DNA of 52,317 nucleotides. Source: Candidatus Nomurabacteria bacterium. GTDB taxonomy: Bacteria; Patescibacteriota; Minisyncoccia; Phycocordibacterales; UBA9973. Shown piece by piece: positions 1 to 9,272 of the stretch. The stretch is taken from NCBI GenBank assembly GCA_943356675.1, contig CALRFQ010000004.1, positions 1 to 52,317 on the forward strand, given 5' to 3'. The position numbers and the translations under genes were made by a program. Each line of letters begins with the position of its first letter. The stretch's first letter is position 1. The notes beneath the pieces were generated by a model. That model ran no database searches, was not told where the DNA came from, and was given only the letters and a program-made list of their open reading frames with translations.

Positions 1-591
1 AGTACTTTATTAATAATAATTCTTAAATATAAGTATTTAATAATATTTCCACTTGCGGTAGTAGAAGGTCCATTCCTTGCGATTCTTATTGGATATTTAA
101 TTTTTGCTGGCCACCTCAACTTATATATTACTTTTTTAATATTACTAATTGCGGACATAGGTCCGGATATTTTGTATTACAGGCTTGGACGCTACGGGAG
201 TAAGAAAATTCTCGAAAAGAAGTATTTTTCACAATCTGAAAGAGCAGTTACAAATATGAATAATCTTGAGCATATGTGGCATAACCACACAAATAAAACT
301 ATGTTCTTTGGCAAGCTTGCTTATGGTATAAGCCTACCTATTATCATTTCTGCTGGTGTGGCTAAACTCCCAATCCGTAAATTTATCATTACTAGTTTAC
401 CTGTAGGGATTTTCCAGATCGGACTCTTCCTATTTTTAGGATTTCATTTAGGAGCTTCGTATGAAATTGCAATACAGTATGTGAAGTATCCTGCTATAAT
501 ACTAGCAGTTCTAATAATCATAGCGATTTCTATTTATTTCTTATTCTCGAAATATTTTGCAAAATTATTTACAATAACAGCTAAAGAATAA
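1..591 (+). CDS. DedA/SNARE-associated family membrane protein (5' truncated by window edge)
   Basis: Frame 1 is open from base 1: STLLIIILKYKYLIIFPLAVVEGPFLAILIGYLIFAGHLNLYITFLILLIADIGPDILYYRLGRYGSKK; VEGP and YRLGRYG-type motifs of DedA proteins, multiple TM segments. The listed ORF start at 172 is internal. Confidence 0.8.
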   Translation, partial: STLLIIILKYKYLIIFPLAVVEGPFLAILIGYLIFAGHLNLYITFLILLIADIGPDILYYRLGRYGSKKILEKKYFSQSERAVTNMNNLEHMWHNHTNKTMFFGKLAYGISLPIIISAGVAKLPIRKFIITSLPVGIFQIGLFLFLGFHLGASYEIAIQYVKYPAIILAVLIIIAISIYFLFSKYFAKLFTITAKE

Positions 592-594
592 TGT

Positions 595-1317
595 ATGAAA
601 AAAATTAGTGTAGTGGTTCCAGCACATAATGAAGAGAAGTGTATACGAGATGTGATATCAGCTGTCCTTCGTCAGGACTATCCTGATTTCGAGATGATTG
701 TTGTGGATAATGCTAGTAAGGATCACACATATGAATACGCAAAAGAATTTCCGATAACCGTTGCAAAAGAGGAGAGGAAGGGCACGCAGTGGGCCCGTGA
801 ATGTGGTAGGAATTTGGCAAAAGGAGAGATAATAGCATACCTCGATTCTGACTGTATTCCAGATAAAGATTGGCTCTCAAAAGCTTCAAAGATATTTGAT
901 GATGAAAAAGTTGTGGCAGTTACCGGGCCTTATGATTATTATGATTCCTCATTTAGTTTTAGATTAATTTCGCTCTGGATTCAAAAATACATTTATAGTG
1001 TGAATAATGTAATACTGCAATTTTTCAAAAAAGGGGCAGTGCTGATAGGAGGGAATATGCTGATACGAGCATCATCACTTAGGGATATTGGAGGCCTTGA
1101 TACTTCCATAGTTTTTTATGGCGATGACACAGACACAGCCAAGAGGCTAAGTGCTGTGGGGCAAATTTATTTTGAAAAGAATTTAATTATGAAGACTTCA
1201 GATCGGCGCTTTAAAGGCCACGGAATTTTTAAAACTATGATGAGCTATTTTATTACATTTTACTCAACAACTTTCTTTGGAAAATCTGCAGTTAAAAACC
1301 ATAAGGATTTTAGATAA
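595..1317 (+). CDS. Family 2 glycosyltransferase
   Basis: N-terminal KISVVVPAHNEEKCIRDVISAVLRQDYPDFEMIVVDNASKDHT and DSDCIPD (GT-A fold). Confidence 0.9.
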   Translation: MKKISVVVPAHNEEKCIRDVISAVLRQDYPDFEMIVVDNASKDHTYEYAKEFPITVAKEERKGTQWARECGRNLAKGEIIAYLDSDCIPDKDWLSKASKIFDDEKVVAVTGPYDYYDSSFSFRLISLWIQKYIYSVNNVILQFFKKGAVLIGGNMLIRASSLRDIGGLDTSIVFYGDDTDTAKRLSAVGQIYFEKNLIMKTSDRRFKGHGIFKTMMSYFITFYSTTFFGKSAVKNHKDFR

Positions 1318-1321
1318 ATAT

Positions 1322-1978
1322 ATGAAAAAGTTTTTATTAGCAAATGCACTGCATTTTAAAAAAAGAAGTTTTGTTGTTACATTTTCTGTTGCAGTTTTTA
1401 TGCTGGCGGCGGCGTGTATTATAAACTTCTATGCAGGCACTTATGCGACTGAAAATGCAAGTAGCTCAGTGACAGACATAGTGCTTTCAAATATCCGAAT
1501 TTATGATGTGGATGGTATGTTTAAGTATGGCACTCTAGCATTCTGGGGCTTCCTTATACTTCTTTGCTTATATGATGCGAAGAAATTCCCATTTACTGTG
1601 AAGACCTTGAGTATTTTTATTGTAATACGATCTATATTTATTAGTCTTACTCACCTAGGTCCTTTCCCGGGGCAAGTAAGTTTTGCCGCGACAGACATAA
1701 TAAGCAAATTCTCTTTTGGCGGAGATTTGTTCTTCTCAGGCCATACAGGGATACCATTTCTATTTGCGCTTATCTTTTGGGAGACTAAAAAGCTCCGATA
1801 TTTATTCATAGCTTCATCACTCTTCTTTGGCACCATAGTTCTCCTAGGACACTTCCATTATTCCATTGATGTGCTCGCAGCATTCTTTATCACATACACC
1901 ATCTACCATATAGCCACCATCTTCTTTAAAGATGATTTGAAAATGTTTATAGAAGACAAAACTAAATTTTTAGATTAA
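1322..1978 (+). CDS. PAP2_C / sphingomyelin-synthase-like integral membrane phosphotransferase
   Basis: ATG at 1322 (MKKFLLANALHF) preferred over 1277, which overlaps the upstream CDS. Motifs GDLFFSGHTG and HFHYSIDVLAAFFITYTIYHI resemble sphingomyelin synthase D3/D4 motifs. Confidence 0.65.
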   Translation: MKKFLLANALHFKKRSFVVTFSVAVFMLAAACIINFYAGTYATENASSSVTDIVLSNIRIYDVDGMFKYGTLAFWGFLILLCLYDAKKFPFTVKTLSIFIVIRSIFISLTHLGPFPGQVSFAATDIISKFSFGGDLFFSGHTGIPFLFALIFWETKKLRYLFIASSLFFGTIVLLGHFHYSIDVLAAFFITYTIYHIATIFFKDDLKMFIEDKTKFLD

Positions 1979-2898
1979 ATGGAATTCTTTGCGTGCTTGT
2001 ATGACTTCCATAGGAAGTAGCCGATGATGCTAAATGTAGCGACAGGGGAGACCCACTGTGGTATGTGTACTCCAAATGCATCTGTTACCATTATTATTCC
2101 AAGAGCAAGGATGGAATACATTGCACCATTTTTCAGATAAACATATTTCTTAATTCTATCTATGTTTCCTATTGTGAGTTTGCGGAGTACATATGCACCA
2201 AGCCCGTTACCTAAAAGTATGAGGGGGACTGAGAGTGTAAATGCGAATGCACCGAGCACTCCGTCGATAGAGAATGTGGCATCGATTATTTCAAGATAAA
2301 GAATTTTTGAAAGGTCACTCATAGTAGAGCTTCCTGAAAGAAGTGCCTTTTCACCCTTCTCAGCATTTTCTTTAAAGCCGTGTGTGATAAAGAATGCAGT
2401 GGAACCTACAACTGCGCCAAATGCAATCATAGGATTTATTTTCATTGCATACCAAACTATGACTGTGAGGAGTATTGATACTGTCGCGAAGAACCAAACA
2501 CTGTGGAGTACGAAGAACTTCTCAATTCGTAGGCCAAACTTTTTTGATTCAAGGAAAAGCCAGTGAAAGAATAAGAACACAAGAAAGACTCCACCACCCA
2601 TAAGCAGGATTGGGGAAGCAGTTTCGATAGCAGTGTGCACAGATGGGTCGTTTGAGAATGTCGCAGTGAAAGCACTTATTGGCCCAAGGCCAGGGGTTGC
2701 TCCCCAGATGATAAGCCATGGCAAGAGCCCACGTACAGCAAAGACGGCGATGATAAGGCCCCATAACAGGAACCACTTTTTCGCCTTTGCACTCATCGTG
2801 CCCAGGACCTCAGCGTTAATTACGGCGTTATCAATACTACTAATAATTTCAAATACACAAAGACCCAAAACTGTTAAAATCATAGACATTATATTCAT
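1975..2898 (-). CDS. DUF475/TerC-like integral membrane protein
   Basis: LGLCVFEIISSIDNAVINAEVL...EIIDATFSIDGVLGAFAFT. Start taken as the fourth codon ATG (2898) because TATAAT on the minus strand overlaps the upstream ATG. Confidence 0.75.
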   Translation of the reverse strand: MNIMSMILTVLGLCVFEIISSIDNAVINAEVLGTMSAKAKKWFLLWGLIIAVFAVRGLLPWLIIWGATPGLGPISAFTATFSNDPSVHTAIETASPILLMGGGVFLVFLFFHWLFLESKKFGLRIEKFFVLHSVWFFATVSILLTVIVWYAMKINPMIAFGAVVGSTAFFITHGFKENAEKGEKALLSGSSTMSDLSKILYLEIIDATFSIDGVLGAFAFTLSVPLILLGNGLGAYVLRKLTIGNIDRIKKYVYLKNGAMYSILALGIIMVTDAFGVHIPQWVSPVATFSIIGYFLWKSYKHAKNSI

Positions 2899-2955
2899 AC
2901 GCTCCATTATATGGGTTTTTCATTCTATCCGCAAATAATATGATATAGTAAATAA

Positions 2956-4182
2956 ATGTTTAAAAATAAAATTTTAGTCACTATATTCATTACTGTATTT
3001 ATCGACTTAATTGGAATCGGAATTCTTATACCTGTTATTCCGCAACTTTTCGCAAATCCTTACTCAGCTGAGTATATGCTACCTTTCGGCACTTCGATAA
3101 AAACAGGCTACCTCCTACTTGGTGCACTTATTGCTCTATACCCGATAGGACAGTTTATGGCGACTCCGATTCTTGGCCAGCTTTCAGATAGATATGGAAG
3201 AAAGAAAATTCTTGCTATATCATTACTCGGCACATCGCTTTCTTATATAGTTTTTGCAATAGGAATTATTACGAAGAATATTCCACTTCTTTTCTTTGCA
3301 AGATTCTTCGATGGGCTGACAGGAGGGAACATCTCCGTTGCTCAGGCGATGATATCAGACACATCAGCGCCTGAGAATCGCGCAAGGAACTTCGGTATGA
3401 TAGGTGCGGCTTTCGGACTTGGGTTTATATTCGGTCCATATATTGGTGGCAGACTTTCAGACCCACTCACCGTGTCATGGTTCAATGCTGCGACACCGTT
3501 TTTCTTTGCAGGTATCCTCGCATTCCTCAATATGCTTTCTGTATGGTTCTTACTTAAAGAGACTAATATGAATCCTAGGAATGATAAAATCACTTGGAAT
3601 AAATCTATAAGCAATGTGATTCGTGCATTTAAAATGCCCGGAGTTAATGTAATATTTCTGACCAGCTTTTTATTCTTCGGTGGATTTACATTTTTTAATT
3701 CATTCTTCTCAGTATTTCTAATCGACAAATTCCATTTCAATCAGGGGAATATTGGTGACTTCTTTGCATATATAGGTATCTGGGCAGCATTCACTCAAGC
3801 TGTACTTACGAAGCAATTTGCAAAAAGATTTGAACAATCAAATATTATAAAGTTTGCACTCGCAGGCGCAGCCACGATGATGCTCTGCTATTTCTTGCCA
3901 CGCCTTTCTTGGCAGCTATTGCTTATCCCACCATTCTTCTCTATATGTACTGGACTCATAATGGCGAACCTCACAAGCCTCCTTTCGAAGTCCGCACCAC
4001 GCGATTCACAAGGGGAGATCCTTGGCATCAATGCTTCCGTGCAAGCTCTCGCTCAGGCTATCCCAGCACTCCTTTCAGGCTTCATAGCTGCATCACTCGC
4101 TCCGACGACTCCAATCCTTGTCGCTTCATTCTTCATATTCCTCTCAGCTCTCGCATTCTCAAGGTTGTATAAAAAGTCCTAA
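2956..4182 (+). CDS. MFS transporter (TetA-like drug:H+ antiporter family)
   Basis: GQLSDRYGRKKIL motif, 12 TM pattern, FARFFDGLTGGNISVAQAMISD. Confidence 0.85.
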   Translation: MFKNKILVTIFITVFIDLIGIGILIPVIPQLFANPYSAEYMLPFGTSIKTGYLLLGALIALYPIGQFMATPILGQLSDRYGRKKILAISLLGTSLSYIVFAIGIITKNIPLLFFARFFDGLTGGNISVAQAMISDTSAPENRARNFGMIGAAFGLGFIFGPYIGGRLSDPLTVSWFNAATPFFFAGILAFLNMLSVWFLLKETNMNPRNDKITWNKSISNVIRAFKMPGVNVIFLTSFLFFGGFTFFNSFFSVFLIDKFHFNQGNIGDFFAYIGIWAAFTQAVLTKQFAKRFEQSNIIKFALAGAATMMLCYFLPRLSWQLLLIPPFFSICTGLIMANLTSLLSKSAPRDSQGEILGINASVQALAQAIPALLSGFIAASLAPTTPILVASFFIFLSALAFSRLYKKS

Positions 4183-4200
4183 AGTGTATACTTTTAGCAT

Positions 4201-5958
4201 ATGCTAGAAGAAGTAAAAGCCTGCCAGAATTGCCACCAAAATTTCATCATCCTCCCAGATGACTTTTCTTTCTATGAAAAGATGAGTGTACCTGCTCCAA
4301 CATTTTGTCCTGATTGTAGGTTACAAAGAAGACTAGCTTGGAGAAATGAGAGAAGTTTATTTAAAAGAGCAAACAATGCACCTGGATCAGAGGGAAGTAT
4401 TATAATTTCAACATATCCACCATCCTTACCTCTAGTTGTTTACGACAATGAATATTGGTGGAGTGATTCATGGGATGCTATGGATTATGGAATTGATTAT
4501 GATTTTTCCTCAAACTTTTTTACTCAATTCAATATATTATTAAAATCTACTCCACTCATCAGTTTTTTTGATAGTAAGGGTGTAAATAATAGATATTGTA
4601 ACTACATAACTGAAGGCAAGAATAATTATATGCTTTCAGCTATTTGGAGTTGTGAAGATTGTTTGTATAGCAACAGGAATTCATTTTGTAAAAATTGTGT
4701 TGATCAGTATGTTTGCCATAAGAATGAATTTAGTTATAGTAATGTGTATTGCGGGGAATCAAATAAGTTATTTTATTCCGAACATTCGTACAATTGTGTG
4801 GACAGTTACTTTCTTTATGATTGCAGAGGTTGCACAGATTGCTTTATGTCTTACGGACTCCGAAATAAATCTTATTATATTCAGAATGTTCGACACACAA
4901 AGGAAGAGTATAAAGAAAAGATGAGTAAAATTAATTTAGGAGATTATTCGACAATATTGGAACTTAAAAAATATTTTAAAGAATTTAAAAAAGATGCAAT
5001 CAGAAAATATGCAAATAATATAAATTGTGTGAATGTAACAGGGGATAATATCGAAAATGCCAAAGATGTAAAGTACTCTTTTGATTTACCTGGAGAATAT
5101 GAAAATGTTAAATATTGTAACTGGGGAACCTATGGTCTCAGAGATTCATATGATACAGGTCCAGGGACTGGTGGTAAATCAGAGCTTACTTACGAGGCGG
5201 TAAGTACTGGTGTTGCTGATTCAAATTGTGCGTTTACTACTGTGGTCTGGAACTCAAGAAACGTACAGTATTCTTTTAATTGTTATTCTTGTAATGATTG
5301 CTTTGGGTGTGTGAGTTTAAGAAATAAATCGTACTGTATTTTTAATAAGCAATATACTAAAGAAGAATACATAGAACTTCTCGATAAGCTTAAAAAGCAT
5401 ATGGATAATATGCCATATATGGATAAAGCAGGTAATATATATAAATATGGTGAATTTTTCCCAATCGAGATTTCTCCTTACGCATACAACGGCTCGACAG
5501 CTCAGGATTACTTCACTTTAACAAAAAGACAATCTGAAGATTTAGGCTATTTTTGGCAAGATGATTTAGATAGGAATTATTTAATTAGTATAAAGTCTAA
5601 TGACTTACCGAATAATATAAATGATATAAATAGTAGTCTTTTACAAGAAACTATTGAGTGTGCTAATGCAAACAATAATTTATATTGTTGCACGAAAGCA
5701 TATAAACTTATACCTGAAGAATTTGATTTTTATAAAAGAATGAATTTACCTATACCAAGACTCTGTCCAAATTGTAGACATGTAGAGAGAATCTCAGAGC
5801 GTAATCCTATGAAGCTTTGGCACAGAAACTGTATGTGTGATAAATTAAATCATCACCATGGAGAGGGTAAGTGTGATGTAGAATTCGAGACCTCATACGC
5901 CCCAAATCGCCCTGAGAAGGTATACTGTGAGAAGTGCTACCAGCAAGAAGTATTATAA
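4201..5958 (+). CDS. Cys-rich protein with N- and C-terminal zinc-ribbon-like modules (unknown function)
   Basis: CQNCHQNFIILPDDFSFYEKMSVPAPTFCPDCRLQRRLAWRNE at N-terminus; C-terminal EEFDFYKRMNLPIPRLCPNCRHVERISERNPMKLWHRNC; many CxxC pairs between. Confidence 0.85.
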   Translation: MLEEVKACQNCHQNFIILPDDFSFYEKMSVPAPTFCPDCRLQRRLAWRNERSLFKRANNAPGSEGSIIISTYPPSLPLVVYDNEYWWSDSWDAMDYGIDYDFSSNFFTQFNILLKSTPLISFFDSKGVNNRYCNYITEGKNNYMLSAIWSCEDCLYSNRNSFCKNCVDQYVCHKNEFSYSNVYCGESNKLFYSEHSYNCVDSYFLYDCRGCTDCFMSYGLRNKSYYIQNVRHTKEEYKEKMSKINLGDYSTILELKKYFKEFKKDAIRKYANNINCVNVTGDNIENAKDVKYSFDLPGEYENVKYCNWGTYGLRDSYDTGPGTGGKSELTYEAVSTGVADSNCAFTTVVWNSRNVQYSFNCYSCNDCFGCVSLRNKSYCIFNKQYTKEEYIELLDKLKKHMDNMPYMDKAGNIYKYGEFFPIEISPYAYNGSTAQDYFTLTKRQSEDLGYFWQDDLDRNYLISIKSNDLPNNINDINSSLLQETIECANANNNLYCCTKAYKLIPEEFDFYKRMNLPIPRLCPNCRHVERISERNPMKLWHRNCMCDKLNHHHGEGKCDVEFETSYAPNRPEKVYCEKCYQQEVL

Positions 5959-5994
5959 TATACTCAATTCATGCTATAGCTTACATTGAGTATA
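5959..5994. promoter_or_regulatory. Perfect 10-bp inverted repeat (TATACTCAAT-N16-ATTGAGTATA) between the two Cys-rich paralogues
   Basis: Read directly from sequence; lies between stop 5958 and start 6006. Confidence 0.5.
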
Positions 5995-6005
5995 AATAAA
6001 TTATT

Positions 6006-7739
6006 ATGGAAACAAGAAACTGCCAAAATTGCAAAAATAATTTCAACATCGAACCGGATGACTTTTCTTTCTATGAGAAGATAAAAGTTCCAGCGCCTAC
6101 ATTTTGCCCGGAGTGTAGATTAATCAGGAGGTTACAAAGCAGAAATGAGAGAGTTCTGTTTAGGGCTGAATGCGCATTGTGTAAAAATCCTACAATCACA
6201 GGTTATCATCCAGATAATCAATATGTAATTTATTGTACCAATTGCTTTGCCTCTGATAATTGGGATCCACTTTCTTATGGAGTAGATTATGATTTTTCTA
6301 AAACTTTTTTTGAACAATATAGTGACTTACAAAAGAAAGTGCCACATAAAGGACTCTATGAAATAATGTCACAAAATAGTACGTTTTCAAATTACGTGTT
6401 TAGTTCTAAAGATATATATCTTTCTTTCACTGTTGTTGATTCTGAATGGGTTTACTATACTCGTAGCGCAGATAGGTGTAAGGAAAGTATGGATTGTTAC
6501 AACATACTTGATTGTGAATCATGTTACGGGTGTATTCAGACAAGTAAAAGTTACGGATCAACTTATTTACTAGAAAGTAAGGACTGCGTAAGCTCTCATT
6601 TTCTTTTCGATTGTACAAATTGTACTGATTGTTTTATGTCATCAAACTTACGCAATAAGCAATACTATTTCCGTAATAAACAACTTTCAAGAGATGAATA
6701 TAAAAAGGCGATTGAATTAGTTAGCATGAATAGAATTTCTAATATAAATATTTTAAAAAATGAATTCAATTTGATGGTTCTAAGTTCTATTCACCGCTAC
6801 TCTTCAATAATTGGATCTGTAGATTCAACAGGGGATAATATTATTCGCTCCAAGAATACGAAAGATTCATTCCATTCAACAGAAACTGAAAATAGTCGTT
6901 TCGCAATGAGAACTGTAGGAATGAAAGATTCATATGATGTCATAGGAAGTTTGCAAAGTGAGCTTCTTTATGAAGTTCATGGTGGTGCGCGTGGCTCTAT
7001 GAATTCTCATTTCGTAAATGTTGGTACCTCCACAGTGGATTCTGAGTATACAGATTACTGTACAAACACTAAAGATGTTTTTGGATCTGTTAGTCTTAAT
7101 CAGCAATCATATTGTATTTTAAATAAAAAATATATAAAGGAAGAATATCATTCATTAATTTCTAAAATTAAAAAACATATGGTAGATATGCCGTATGTTG
7201 ACGAGAAGGGCAGAGTATATTCATTTGGAGAGTATTTCCCTCAAATCTGTGTACCATTCGCTTACAATGAATCAGCAGCGCAAGAATTTTTTCCTCTTTC
7301 TGGGGATGAAATTATTAACCAGGGCTATCTTTATCGTGAGCCTATTGTTCCAAGTTATGCACCTACTATTAGTAGGGGGACAATTCCAGATAATATAAAT
7401 AATGTAACAGATGGAATTATTAACGAAATTATTGAATGTGCTCATAATGGACATTGCGATAAACATAGATGTGTTGGAGCATTCAAAATTAACGTAGAAG
7501 AATTATCGTTTTATAAAAAATTTGGTTTACCTTTACCAGACCTTTGTCCTAATTGTCGTCACTACGATAGATTGGATTATGTGCACATGCCAGTTCTGTT
7601 TAAAAGAAAATGTAATTGTGTTTTGAATCATCAATTTCATGAAGGGGGTACATGTGAGGTAGAATTCGAAACATCATACGCTCCAAATCGCCCGGAGAAA
7701 GTCTATTGTGAGAAGTGCTATCAGCAAGAAGTGCTTTAG
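6006..7739 (+). CDS. Paralogous Cys-rich protein with N- and C-terminal zinc-ribbon-like modules (unknown function)
   Basis: Same architecture as 4201..5958; identical C-terminal VEFETSYAPNRPEKVYCEKCYQQEVL. Confidence 0.85.
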   Translation: METRNCQNCKNNFNIEPDDFSFYEKIKVPAPTFCPECRLIRRLQSRNERVLFRAECALCKNPTITGYHPDNQYVIYCTNCFASDNWDPLSYGVDYDFSKTFFEQYSDLQKKVPHKGLYEIMSQNSTFSNYVFSSKDIYLSFTVVDSEWVYYTRSADRCKESMDCYNILDCESCYGCIQTSKSYGSTYLLESKDCVSSHFLFDCTNCTDCFMSSNLRNKQYYFRNKQLSRDEYKKAIELVSMNRISNINILKNEFNLMVLSSIHRYSSIIGSVDSTGDNIIRSKNTKDSFHSTETENSRFAMRTVGMKDSYDVIGSLQSELLYEVHGGARGSMNSHFVNVGTSTVDSEYTDYCTNTKDVFGSVSLNQQSYCILNKKYIKEEYHSLISKIKKHMVDMPYVDEKGRVYSFGEYFPQICVPFAYNESAAQEFFPLSGDEIINQGYLYREPIVPSYAPTISRGTIPDNINNVTDGIINEIIECAHNGHCDKHRCVGAFKINVEELSFYKKFGLPLPDLCPNCRHYDRLDYVHMPVLFKRKCNCVLNHQFHEGGTCEVEFETSYAPNRPEKVYCEKCYQQEVL

Positions 7740-7795
7740 AAATAGAGCTATATAGCATTCGCCAAAAGGGGAGGGATTTTGTATAATAGGAACAT

Positions 7796-8197
7796 ATGGA
7801 AAATACAAATAATCAAAAAATTAAAATATTCGTTGCGGCAATTATAGGCGCCCTTATTATCGTAATCGGTCTTGGTATGACAGTAAATAAGCCCGGAAGC
7901 ACAAAGCTCGATGGCTTCGCACAATGTATCACGGATTCTGGAGCGAAGTTCTACGGAGCTTTCTGGTGCCCTCACTGCCAAGCACAAAAGGCTCTTTTTG
8001 GAGCATCAGCAAAATTGCTTCCTTATATAGAGTGTTCAAATGCAGACCGTTCACAAAAGCAAGCTTGTATTGATGCAAAAGTAGAAAGCTACCCAACATG
8101 GGAAATGAAAGATGGCACAAGACTACCAGTCGAGAATGGTGCAGGTGTGTCTCTTGAGACATTAGCCGCAAAGACTCAGTGTGTACTCCCTAAGTAA
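7796..8197 (+). CDS. Membrane-anchored thioredoxin-fold protein
   Basis: N-terminal TM then KFYGAFWCPHCQAQKALFG (WCPHC active site) and ESYPTWEMKDG. Confidence 0.8.
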   Translation: MENTNNQKIKIFVAAIIGALIIVIGLGMTVNKPGSTKLDGFAQCITDSGAKFYGAFWCPHCQAQKALFGASAKLLPYIECSNADRSQKQACIDAKVESYPTWEMKDGTRLPVENGAGVSLETLAAKTQCVLPK

Positions 8198-8198
8198 T

Positions 8199-8741
8199 AT
8201 GCCAGCATATTTAGAAAATTTTAATCAGTTGCTTGCGTACGGCACAATCTTGATACAGATTGCGATCTTGGTTCTTGCTGTGGCACTTATTTTTTTTCCA
8301 AAGACAAATCAAATCAGAGTTTTCTTTAAAGAATATACTTTTTCTTTTGGTTTTCTGCTTGCACTCGGGGGAGTACTGCTCTCACTATTTTATTCTGAAG
8401 TTATTGGTTTTCCACCATGTGAGCTCTGCTGGATAAACCGTATCTTTATTTACCCACAAGCAATACTTCTTGGTATGGAATTATATAAGCGTGATAAATC
8501 CATAGTGGATCACTCCATTGTGCTTGCACTTCTTAGTATCATCACATCAATCTTCCATGTATACACAGAGAATGGTGGTGAATCTGCTCTTCCTTGCTCG
8601 TCACCCACAGTGGTCACACAAGTTTCCTGCGCAACTCGCTATGTATACGAATTCGGCTACGTGACCATCCCAGTTATGGCTCTCACGATGTCTTTGTTTA
8701 TTTTACTCTTGCTTGTGAACTACAAGCATTCTACTCGCTAA
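8199..8741 (+). CDS. Disulfide bond formation protein B (DsbB/BdbC)
   Basis: ATG at 8199 (MPAYLENF). Four TM segments, PPCELCWINRIFIYPQ and a second Cys pair (CSSPTVVTQVSC). Confidence 0.85.
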   Translation: MPAYLENFNQLLAYGTILIQIAILVLAVALIFFPKTNQIRVFFKEYTFSFGFLLALGGVLLSLFYSEVIGFPPCELCWINRIFIYPQAILLGMELYKRDKSIVDHSIVLALLSIITSIFHVYTENGGESALPCSSPTVVTQVSCATRYVYEFGYVTIPVMALTMSLFILLLLVNYKHSTR

Positions 8742-8781
8742 TGTGTTATAGAATTTTAATATTAAGTAGTATAATTATTAT

Positions 8782-9210
8782 ATGCTAGTAGAATCAATCG
8801 ATAAAACTAATAAGAATATTGTTTTCGTATATACGACTTGCCAAGATTTGGCCGAGGCTAAGTATTTGAGCCTTTCAGCAATAGAGGAGAGGCTTGCTAT
8901 CTGCTCAGACTTTTGGGAAGTAAGTTCACTTTATCCATGGCACGGTGTGATACAAGATGTCACTCAGTACATGGTAATGATGACTACAGAGAAGTCACTC
9001 GCTGAGAAGTTGGTTGCATTCATTGCCGGCTTACACTCATATAGTATCCCTATGGTATCTACGTGTGAATCACAATTTACAAATCCAGCTTATCTCACTT
9101 GGGCTGACAAAACTTTAAATAGTAATGAATTATACAAAAGTAGAGAAGAAGAAATTGCGACAGAAAGAAGTATAGCTGAAGATGGATATCATCCCGGTCA
9201 TCTAAAATAA
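8782..9210 (+). CDS. cutA: CutA-like divalent ion tolerance protein
   Basis: VFVYTTCQDLAEAKYLSLSAIEERLAICSD...SLYPWHGVIQ...HSYSIPMV matches the CutA1 pattern. Confidence 0.75.
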   Translation: MLVESIDKTNKNIVFVYTTCQDLAEAKYLSLSAIEERLAICSDFWEVSSLYPWHGVIQDVTQYMVMMTTEKSLAEKLVAFIAGLHSYSIPMVSTCESQFTNPAYLTWADKTLNSNELYKSREEEIATERSIAEDGYHPGHLK

Positions 9211-9272
9211 TTTTTTCTCATTCGCTAAATGTGCTATAATATAAGATATATTATTAAATAATTATATTTTAT

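Noticed and set aside
6427-6618. Various 60-130 aa shadow ORFs antisense to or out of frame with longer genes (e.g. 2457-2675, 3342-3740, 16326-16685, 43487-43849)
   Set aside because: No recognisable motifs; wholly inside well-supported CDSs.
4201-7739. Cys-rich pair as exported partners of the DsbB system
   Set aside because: No signal peptide or TM segment at their N-termini; CxxC pairs fit intracellular zinc binding better.
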